Of a stretch of DNA of 14,139 bases, positions 8,205 through 14,139 are shown one piece after another. The notes beneath the pieces are model-generated. The model had not been told where the DNA came from. It worked only from the letters and a program-made list of their open reading frames with translations, and searched no databases. A program made the position numbers and the translations under genes. The stretch spans positions 1 to 14,139 of the forward strand of contig CADWAF010000512.1 in assembly GCA_902984215.1 (NCBI GenBank). The letters run 5' to 3'. This DNA is from Willaertia magna. Lineage: Eukaryota; Heterolobosea; Eutetramitea; Acrasida; Naegleriidae. How positions within the stretch are numbered: the first letter of the stretch is position 1; every line of letters begins with the position of its first letter.

Positions 8205-9618
8205 ATGTTGAAGAGTGTCAAAAGAATTTTAATATTAATTATTATACTTTAAAAATTTGATAATTAATGTAGAATTTTGTAATGATTTCAAAAAATTAAA
8301 AGAATATATTTTAAATAATTTAAGTAATTTAAAATGTTTAAATTTAAATGTTGCGGAACAGTTTACAAACGATTTGTTAGACGTTTTAAATATTTGTAAA
8401 CTATATAATATTAACACTAATTTGAAAGCGGATCACGAATATTTTAAAAATATGGATGTTTCAGAATTTACTAATTATTTTACTTATTTTACGTTTAATG
8501 ATAAAAATTTTAATTTGTTTTTAGATTTTAATAATTTAAAAGAAATTAAAATTTATGATGTTTTAAATGAAAAAATTAATTTACAAAATTTATATAATTT
8601 AGAATCTATTACAGTAAATGATTGTTCAAATTTAGCGATTTCTGATTGTAAGAATTTAAAAAAAATTTATTTAGAAAATTTAGAAAATTTTAGAATTGAC
8701 AAAATAAAATGTTTAGATAATTTAACTTTAATAAATGTTACAACAATTTATATTGAAGTGGATAAAATTAAAGAATTAAATCTTTATTTACATGAATATG
8801 AAAAAGTAAACGATTTTACAATAAAAACAAAAATAATAGAGAATTTTTTAATTGATTATTACATGATTAAAATTCACCAATTATTGCTTAGAAAGAATAA
8901 ATTTTTAATTAATAATTTAATAATTAATGATTTTGAAGGCTCTTTATACGATTTAGAGTTTTTAAATGATAAATCATTAATAATTGTGAAAGAAATTATA
9001 TTTAACATTAATTTTGATGATTCACAAATTGTTTTAAATTTAAGTGCTAGCTCTTTACAACATTTTATAAAATTTAATATTTATAACAAGAAATTAATAT
9101 CAATTGAGAAATATAAAAATAATTACATGGTAATTGATAACATTAAAAATTGTAAAATTATTTCTTTAGACTTTAATGAAGAAAAAGAACTTAGTTCAGT
9201 AAATTTTTATTCTTTAAAAGAAATAAATATAAATAACGCAATATCAATTGTTAATTTTAGTAAATTAATTAATTTAAGAATTTGTTTCATATCTGGACAA
9301 CTTGAAAATTTAAATTGTATGAATTTTACTTATTTAAAAGAATTACACATAGCTTTTAAAAAAAATTTGAATATTAACTTTAATAATTTACCAAAATTAA
9401 AAATGATTGAATTAAACGGGTGTGAAAATATTAGCTTAAATTTACAAAAACAAATGCAATTAACAGAAATTAGATTGTATGAATTAAAAAAAGTGAATAT
9501 AAATTTTAAATTAAATTGTCCAAAACTAAGTTATTTTTACTTTTCATACATTCCAGATATGGATAATAGTATCAATATTGAATTTTTTAATACACCTATG
9601 TTAATCTTCAAAAATTAA
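8205..9618 (+). CDS. Leucine-rich-repeat-like solenoid protein, 5' end uncertain
   Basis: An open frame runs from 8239 to the stop at 9616-9618 but contains no ATG before 8452. Codons before 8452 look coding (N-L-S-N-L-K-C-L-N-L-N-V, an LRR-like strand), so starting at 8452 would discard a credible N-terminus. One model that restores an ATG is exon 1 at 8205-8214, a 58-nt intron at 8215-8272 (GTGTCA...ATGTAG) and exon 2 from 8273, giving 451 residues that start M-L-K-K-F-C-N-D-F. The donor is weak and the ATG lacks the usual A-run, so the coordinates given are a best guess. The protein is built of irregular 20-24-residue units of the type L-x-x-I-x-L-x-x-L/C-x-N, as in degenerate LRR/F-box-type solenoids. 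No F-box or other domain is recognisable. It is divergent from the receptor kinase, with about 76 nt between the two ATGs in this model. Function unknown. Confidence 0.6.
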
Positions 9619-9798
9619 ATGTGTATAAAATTATTTCTCGAGGACATATTTACAAAAACCGTAAGCCCAGGAAACGGAAAAAAGAATTGAAGGGTGGCAT
9701 CTTAAGTGTGACGTTTATGAAGATTATCCTTCCGTTTTCTGGTTCTCCTGAAGGGCTGGTTCCAATTCGCTTTAAATGAATTATCAGAAAAAATCAAA
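9619..9798. promoter_or_regulatory. Intergenic region with imperfect inverted repeat, upstream of the secreted protein gene
   Basis: This 180-nt gap is clearly richer in G+C than the LRR gene before it. Arms CCAGGAAACGGA (9667-9678) and TCCGTTTTCTGG (9731-9742) are complementary at 11 of 12 positions, separated by 52 nt. A second possible pairing, GAAGG (9689-9693) with CCTTC (9728-9732), overlaps the right arm. The segment may be two copies of a binding site in opposite orientation, or a folded leader or small RNA. It does not have the shape of a tRNA. The start codon is preceded by ATCAAA. Confidence 0.4.
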
Positions 9799-10716
9799 AT
9801 GAAATTAGCTTTAATTCTTTGCCTTTTTGTTTTCACAATTTTGCAAATAAAAGGAGAAACATTATTTGCAGTCAAAGATCAAATTACTGGAACACAACTT
9901 CTTACTGTCAACCCAGTCACAGGAAATACCACGCAAGTAGGAACTCCTATAAAAGATTTACGTCCGTTGGATACCCTTACTTACGATTTAAATAATGGAA
10001 TGCTTTATTTTGTTGCTTACACCAATAGTTTAAAACTCTTTTTAATTAGTTTACGTTTGGATGGATCGTTACATGCTTCTCCTATCCCATTAAACGTCGA
10101 CATTGTTTACAATTGTTTTGTTAATCCAAAAGACGGAAATGTTCTTCTTTACGCTGGATTGATTAACGAAGGTGAATCTGTTTTCACAATTATTAATGTT
10201 GACATTAAGAAAGGTACTTTAAAACAAATTGCTAGTTACGGTAAATCTAAAAACTCTAACATTGGTATTTCTGCCTTTAATTACAAAGAAAATTATGTTT
10301 TCACAGAAGCAATTGATAGTTTCTCCAATCCAAATCAAACTCTTTCTTTCATAATTGATTTAAATAGTGGAAATGTTAAACAAGGAATTGTTAAACGTAA
10401 ATATGGTTTAGAAGGAAAATTTGTGTTTGATCCAAAGTTAAATAATTTAGTTGGTGTAGGTTTTATTGACCATCAAGATCCTTTCATTGTTTCTTGTGAT
10501 CCAATTCTTAATGAAGAAAAACAAATTGTAAGGTTAGATTCCAAGTTTCATTCATTTGTTATTGGAAGTACTATTAATTATGAAACAAGTCACATCTTTT
10601 GTGTTTTAAATAGAGGTTTCGTGGGACCTACTCTCCTTACTGTAGATTATTCTAATGGTCAGATTTTAAGTGCAGCCTCAATTGGGAGATTAGAAAGTAT
10701 TCTAATTGTTCCTTAA
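9799..10716 (+). CDS. Secreted beta-propeller-like protein
   Basis: A 305-residue protein whose first 19 residues (M-K-L-A-L-I-L-C-L-F-V-F-T-I-L-Q-I-K-G) form a classical signal peptide. There is no other membrane helix and no ER-retention signal, so it is probably secreted or lumenal (lysosomal). The mature part consists of repeated short beta-strand units such as L-F-A-V-K-D-Q-I-T-G, L-L-T-V-N-P-V-T-G-N, T-Y-D-L-N-N-G-M-L-Y and F-V-N-P-K-D-G-N-V-L-L-Y, the pattern of YncE/NHL-like propellers. Their x-D-x-x-T-G-x turns are typical. No catalytic motif is recognisable. The gene is intronless and uses more C-ending and fewer extremely AT-rich codons than its neighbours, a possible sign of high expression. 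An AATAAA follows 39 nt after the stop. Naming beyond 'secreted propeller-like' is not justified. Confidence 0.85.
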   Translation: MKLALILCLFVFTILQIKGETLFAVKDQITGTQLLTVNPVTGNTTQVGTPIKDLRPLDTLTYDLNNGMLYFVAYTNSLKLFLISLRLDGSLHASPIPLNVDIVYNCFVNPKDGNVLLYAGLINEGESVFTIINVDIKKGTLKQIASYGKSKNSNIGISAFNYKENYVFTEAIDSFSNPNQTLSFIIDLNSGNVKQGIVKRKYGLEGKFVFDPKLNNLVGVGFIDHQDPFIVSCDPILNEEKQIVRLDSKFHSFVIGSTINYETSHIFCVLNRGFVGPTLLTVDYSNGQILSAASIGRLESILIVP

Positions 10717-10754
10717 TTTGGTATCAATCCTTTTGCAAAACAAAGTTATTCCTT

Positions 10755-10760
10755 AATAAA
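10755..10760 (+). terminator. Poly(A) signal AATAAA of the secreted protein gene
   Basis: AATAAA lies 39 nt past the stop codon and is followed by GTAAATGTTTG, a U/G-rich stretch as expected downstream of a cleavage site. The same AATAAAGT octamer follows the next gene. Confidence 0.6.
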
Positions 10761-10795
10761 GTAAATGTTTGAAATGGTAAAGTCACTTTTAAATG

Positions 10796-10836
10796 ATTGG
10801 TTAGAATTGTTATAAAAAGGATGCAACACGTTTGCA
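10796..10836 (+). promoter_or_regulatory. Putative core promoter of the metallothionein-like gene
   Basis: TATAAAAAGG at 10811-10820 is the best TATA box in the window and ends 48 nt before the ATG, which would place transcription start near 10840. An inverted CCAAT box (ATTGG, 10796-10800) lies 10 nt upstream of it. Just downstream, TGCAACACGTTTGCA (10822-10836) has perfect 5-nt inverted arms TGCAA/TTGCA. It resembles but does not match the metal-response core TGCRCNC. An ATG at 10821 would fall upstream of the expected start site, so it should not interfere. Confidence 0.5.
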
Positions 10837-10868
10837 GTTTCAAACAACAAAAAAACAACTGAAACAAA

Positions 10869-10991
10869 ATGCCTTGCGAATCTTGTAAGAAGTCTCTTGA
10901 TACCAACCATAAGTGTCATTGTGAAGAAACTGGAAAATGTGAGTGTAATGAAAAGTGTGATTGTCCAAAATGCCCAGGCCATAAACATTAG
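10869..10991 (+). CDS. Metallothionein-like Cys-rich peptide, 40 aa
   Basis: An ATG after GAAACAAA opens a 40-residue frame ending TAG. The product has nine Cys (3, 6, 16, 18, 24, 26, 30, 32, 35) in three C-x-C pairs (C-H-C, C-E-C, C-D-C) plus C-x-x-C at 3-6 and 32-35. Four His (14, 17, 38, 40) and many Lys complete it. There is no aromatic residue and only one Leu. This composition is that of a small metallothionein, a cytosolic binder of Cu(I), Zn(II) or Cd(II). Nine Cys would suit a single metal-thiolate cluster, with the His-rich tail favouring Zn or Cu coordination. It has its own TATA box and an AATAAA 45 nt after the stop, so it is a complete transcription unit. No particular metallothionein family can be assigned by eye. 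It is easily missed because of its size. Confidence 0.85.
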   Translation: MPCESCKKSLDTNHKCHCEETGKCECNEKCDCPKCPGHKH

Positions 10992-11035
10992 ATAAAGAAT
11001 TTATTTAAAGAATTTGTTGTGGTGTAAGCAAAATC

Positions 11036-11041
11036 AATAAA
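11036..11041 (+). terminator. Poly(A) signal AATAAA of the metallothionein-like gene
   Basis: AATAAA sits 45 nt after the TAG and is followed by GTGTTTTCTGTT, a good GU-rich downstream element. It supports a real, separately processed transcript for the small Cys-rich ORF. Confidence 0.65.
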
Positions 11042-11173
11042 GTGTTTTCTGTTCAATCTACGATTAATTGTCCACGTTTTTTTTAACATTAAGCTGTCTT
11101 TACTGCAAAGTCTCTTCAAGGTTTTTAAAAATTACAAAAAAATTAAAAAAATTTAAAAAAAAATTAAAAAAAA

Positions 11174-13054
11174 ATGTTTAGTTTTGAAGAGGAACAAAAT
11201 GATCAACAACAACAAGTAACAACCACTATTGATGACAATAATCAAACAAATAAACAACAACAAGAAGAATTTTCCATTCATCAAAATGACGAACAACAAC
11301 AACAAATAAATAAACAAACACAACAACAATCAACCACATACATTGATACCATAGATATTCATTATGAAAAAATAAAAGATTGGTTAATTAACAGATCAAT
11401 TTTAACTCAAGATTATGTCAAACAACTTTCTCAATTAAGAGCTTATATGAAACAAGCTTATATTGAATTGATAAATAAAAATAAAGAACAATATTCCGAA
11501 GAGCGGGAAAAAAAAATTACAGATTTTTTAGAAAATTCAATTAAAAAAAAAGCCTTAACGTTGCAGGTAGAAGGCTATGAGATATTTGATTATTTTTTAA
11601 CGAAAGAGTTAACAAGCCTTTTAGAGAAGGCTGATGCGAATGAAGGAAGTGGATTTTTATTTGGGTTAGTTGGTGGATCTAAACGTTTAAAGTTATGGAA
11701 GTATATTTTACAGTTATATGAATCTAAAGGTTTATATTTTGCTGAAATTTCAAATGAAATGATTCAACAAGTGAAATATGAAATTCCTTCTATTTATAAT
11801 ACAATTTTAAAGAATAAGAATGTTTTAGAATCATTGGATAGGAAAGAAGAAGATTGGAAAAAAGCATTAGATCAAACGAAAAAGGAATTTATGGAAGAAT
11901 GTAAGAAATTATCTATACCAATTGAAAATATTGAAATTTTATTGAAAGAAAAAGCAAATAATGAGAAATTAGAAGAAGAAATTAAAAATCAAACAAAAGA
12001 ATTATTTGTTATTTATAATGAATTAATTTCACTTTGTAAAACAAGTGAGATGAAAAAGATTTTTGAATTTTATAATCAATTTGTAGAATTTATTTCTAAC
12101 TATGGAAAAAAAGAATCCCATCAATTAAATAATTTATTAAAATGTTTAGAATTTATTTTAAAACAAGAAGATAAGAAAGATGGTTCTGTTTCTTGTAATT
12201 TATATGATTGGAAGGTATTTAATAATGAAAAATTTAATGTACAAATAGATGAATCATTAGTTAAAGAATATATGAACAAGATGATTGAAGAAGAAAATAA
12301 AAAGAATAAAAAACAAGAAGATGAACCAACAATAGATTTTGGTGAGGATACTATTGATTTTGGAGATAAAGATTTAGAAATTCAATGGGATGCTAATATC
12401 GAAGAATCAAAAGAATTAGAAATTAAATTCGATGATGTTGAACAAACAAAAGAATTAGAAATTGATTTTGGGGACTTTGAAATTCCAAAAGAAGAAGAAG
12501 TTTCATCAACGGTAAATAAAGAAGAAGAGATGAAGAATATAGCTAAAATGAAATTAGAAAGTTTCTTAAATGACGATGATGTTCGTTCGCAATTTTTAGA
12601 TGAAGTTAATTTATTAAATGCTTTTGTTTTACAAAGAATTGTAGAATGTGAAATGAATGTTGAAATCGATAATGAATTATTTAGAAATGCACCTGTACTA
12701 ATACGTAACATAACAAAAGATGAATTAGTAAAAATTTCTAACATTACAAAAAAATTAACTTCAAATACTAGATTACAACAATTAGCTTTAATTAAAAATT
12801 CAAAGAAGTATGTGGAAAGACTTGTACAAACCCTTTCCCAAAAATTAGAAATTATTACTAAATTACAGTCCAATTTAGAAGGTCTAGTTGACCAAAGAAA
12901 ATCTTTACAACTCTTAATTGAAAAGGAAAAACCTGTGGCAGAAGGATTAAAAAATGTTGCAAAAGAATATCAAACCTTTTTACAAGATGCTATTGCTAAA
13001 AAGTTAGGTGGAAATAAGAAGATTAATATCTTTGGTGAAATTAATAAAATGTAA
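11174..13054 (+). CDS. CDK5RAP3: CDK5RAP3/C53 homologue (UFMylation ligase adaptor)
   Basis: A 626-residue protein starting at an ATG after eight A. Animal CDK5RAP3 forms the UFM1 E3 ligase complex with UFL1 and DDRGK1 at the ER and links ribosome stalling to ER-phagy. Similarity to the family, from memory: I-K-D-W-L-I-N-R near residue 66; S-K-R-L-K-L-W-K-Y-I-L-Q-L-Y-E-S-K then Y-E-I-P-S near 170-210 (animal: Y-E-I-P-S-L); R-S-Q-F-L-D-E-V-N-L-L-N-A-F near 474-487; and a C-terminal N-I-F-G (animal N-L-M-G). Residues 8-60 are Gln/Asn-rich and extra, which explains part of the greater length (human about 506). The acidic linker (about 375-445) holds three I-D-F-G motifs at 387, 394 and 430, plus I-Q-W-D at 403. 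These correspond to the I-D-W-G shuffled ATG8-interacting motifs of known C53 proteins. Coiled coils flank the linker. Confidence 0.92.
   Translation: MFSFEEEQNDQQQQVTTTIDDNNQTNKQQQEEFSIHQNDEQQQQINKQTQQQSTTYIDTIDIHYEKIKDWLINRSILTQDYVKQLSQLRAYMKQAYIELINKNKEQYSEEREKKITDFLENSIKKKALTLQVEGYEIFDYFLTKELTSLLEKADANEGSGFLFGLVGGSKRLKLWKYILQLYESKGLYFAEISNEMIQQVKYEIPSIYNTILKNKNVLESLDRKEEDWKKALDQTKKEFMEECKKLSIPIENIEILLKEKANNEKLEEEIKNQTKELFVIYNELISLCKTSEMKKIFEFYNQFVEFISNYGKKESHQLNNLLKCLEFILKQEDKKDGSVSCNLYDWKVFNNEKFNVQIDESLVKEYMNKMIEEENKKNKKQEDEPTIDFGEDTIDFGDKDLEIQWDANIEESKELEIKFDDVEQTKELEIDFGDFEIPKEEEVSSTVNKEEEMKNIAKMKLESFLNDDDVRSQFLDEVNLLNAFVLQRIVECEMNVEIDNELFRNAPVLIRNITKDELVKISNITKKLTSNTRLQQLALIKNSKKYVERLVQTLSQKLEIITKLQSNLEGLVDQRKSLQLLIEKEKPVAEGLKNVAKEYQTFLQDAIAKKLGGNKKINIFGEINKM
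12332..12472 (+). other. Acidic linker of C53 with IDFG (shuffled-AIM-like) motifs
   Basis: This stretch encodes residues 387-433 with I-D-F-G at 387-390, 394-397 and 430-433, I-Q-W-D at 403-406 and I-K-F-D at 417-420, all embedded in Asp/Glu. In plant and animal C53, I-D-W-G motifs in the same disordered loop bind ATG8 and UFM1 competitively. Here Phe replaces Trp in all three copies, while the one Trp motif is permuted. Equivalence rests on position and acidic context and is an inference. Confidence 0.7.
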
Positions 13055-13055
13055 A

Positions 13056-14139
13056 TTAATTATTACTTTCACTATTTATACTCTCCAGTAAGTCTTCTTC
13101 AAACCAGCACCTTGTTTTCAGGTAGAACATGTATCTAACATCAAACCACTTCCAATTAGCATATCTATAAATCATATGAATAAAATCATCTGCCCTTATT
13201 TTATCTTCTTTGCAGTACCTCAAGAATTGGGCATAGGAAAGAATAACAAAAGGACTTGACATGTGGCAATTATCAATTGAATTTTTAAACATTTCATCCA
13301 CTCGATCGATTTGCATCATTTCACTCAATCTCAACCTTAATTCATCTTGAGAGGCAACTTGTGGTCTACCAACAACCTTAGATTCTAATGTTTTAATTAT
13401 TAGCAACAACGTCCAAAATAACTTACCAATAAAATTACTAACCCAACCAATCGTTCGTATGGACATTTCCACCTCAAATTCACCTTTAGGCACAATCACA
13501 TCATTCCTATGATGATATAAAAAATACAAAATCCTACTTTCTTCACTAACTAAAATTTCAAGTAATGTTATTCTAAATTTTAATATCCAATTACCACCAA
13601 TCATTGAAAGAAATAAACAAGCTATTATTGATAATTCTGGTATTGATTGTGATGCATGCTTCATAGATGGTACAAATGTTTTAAAAACTGTCATTAATGT
13701 AGATATCATTATCACAAATACACTACCAAGTAGAAAACTATTATTTACAATATTTGTTGCATTTTTATAGAATGACATAAAAAATATAAAACATGCAATT
13801 ATAATTAAGATTAATATAAAATCAACAAAATCAAAAAAGAACTATGAATATTGTAAAATATTTAATTTTAACAAAATAACACTTACAATAATTAAAGAAT
13901 AATCTTCAAATAAAGTATGAAAACAAACAATTAAAGAAATAATATAAAACAATAAAAAATCTAATCTTGTATGACTTTTAGCCATTAAATTATTTGTATC
14001 AAACCTCCATTCATAAATAAAAGTTAAGAAAAATAAACTTAAAGTTATAAATGGTATAAACAATAAAAAACCTGTAAATATTAAAATTATATTCATTGAT
14101 TTTATAGAACTCATAAAAATTGTAATGATTGGAATAAAT
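13056..14139 (-). CDS. Multi-pass membrane protein with C-terminal helical-repeat module (partial, two exons)
   Basis: Exon 2 is 13841-13056 and exon 1 runs from 13887 to beyond the right edge (complement). An ATG at 14114 exists, but the frame stays open and hydrophobic upstream of it (F-I-P-I-I-T-I-F), so the true start is probably outside the window. The visible 345 residues or so hold about six to eight hydrophobic helices, including F-F-F-D-F-V-D-F-I-L-I-L-I-I-I at the splice junction. A soluble tail follows with S-S-P-F-V-I-L-S-Y-A-Q-F-L-R-Y-C-K-E-D and F-D-V-R-Y-M-F-Y. That tail resembles the TPR/HAT-like segment of TmcB (tiny macrocysts)-type membrane proteins of amoebae, often followed by PAS or cyclase domains. 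Here the stop comes right after it, so this would be a short member. The resemblance is from memory and tentative. Confidence 0.75.
13842..13886 (-). other. 45-nt spliceosomal intron in the membrane protein gene
   Basis: On the minus strand the intron reads GTAAGT...TTCATAG. Exon 1 ends in phase 0 after S-L-I-I, and exon 2 continues F-F-F-D-F-V-D-F-I-L in the frame of the downstream coding region. The unspliced reading hits a stop (TAG, which is also the acceptor) at the junction. The length, donor and acceptor style resemble the 52-nt intron in the receptor kinase gene. Confidence 0.88.

Noticed and set aside
8235..8417. Minus-strand open frame of 60 codons
   Set aside because: It is antisense to the LRR-like gene and of AT-rich composition, so it arises by chance.
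9660..9790. tRNA gene in the G+C-richer spacer
   Set aside because: GGTTCCAATTC resembles a T-loop, but there is no acceptor stem or D/anticodon arm at the right spacing.
10724..10988. Two overlapping minus-strand frames opposite the metallothionein-like gene
   Set aside because: They cover the TATA box and the Cys-rich ORF, have no domain, and their Phe/Thr-rich products are what antisense of Lys/Cys codons gives.
12382..12873. Minus-strand open frame of 163 codons
   Set aside because: It is antisense to the conserved C-terminal half of the C53 homologue, and its Ser/Phe/Asn-rich composition is the shadow of Glu/Lys/Ile codons.

Overview
This window looks like nuclear DNA of a free-living amoeboid protist, most plausibly a heterolobosean of the Naegleria type. 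An AT-rich amoebozoan (dictyostelid-like) is the main alternative. The evidence is: very AT-rich DNA; Asn-, Gln- and His-rich low-complexity tracts; RCC1-repeat, leucine-rich-repeat and TKL-kinase families; two very short GT-AG introns (52 and 45 nt) that I can place by restoring frame; start codons almost always preceded by runs of A; and AATAAA signals just after stop codons. The genus is an inference.

Left part (1-4700): a His-rich membrane protein on the minus strand runs off the left edge. A divergent intergenic region separates it from a plus-strand RCC1-type beta-propeller gene with an Asn-rich insert. Next come a TMEM41-type VTT-domain membrane protein (ER lipid scramblase/autophagy family) and a second, shorter RCC1 gene.

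Middle part (4750-9618): a large minus-strand gene reads as one 1108-residue receptor once a 52-nt intron is removed. It has a signal anchor/peptide, a beta-helix ectodomain with Chlamydia-Pmp-like GGA/FxxN repeats, one membrane helix and a complete TKL kinase domain. Divergent to it is a leucine-rich solenoid protein whose 5' end is unclear because its open frame has no ATG for about 200 nt.

Right part (9640-14139): this section starts with a less AT-rich stretch holding a small secreted beta-propeller-like protein and a 40-residue Cys-rich, metallothionein-like gene. Both are followed by AATAAA, and the second is preceded by a good TATA box. After them come a CDK5RAP3/C53 homologue (UFMylation ligase adaptor at the ER) with several IDFG motifs in its acidic linker, and a convergent multi-pass membrane protein with a 45-nt intron that runs off the right edge. 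The stop codons of these last two genes are one base apart.

The genes do not form an operon. Two of them (TMEM41-type and C53) belong to ER-homeostasis/autophagy pathways, and two others (metallothionein-like, His-rich) could bind metals, but nothing in the sequence shows that these pairs act together.
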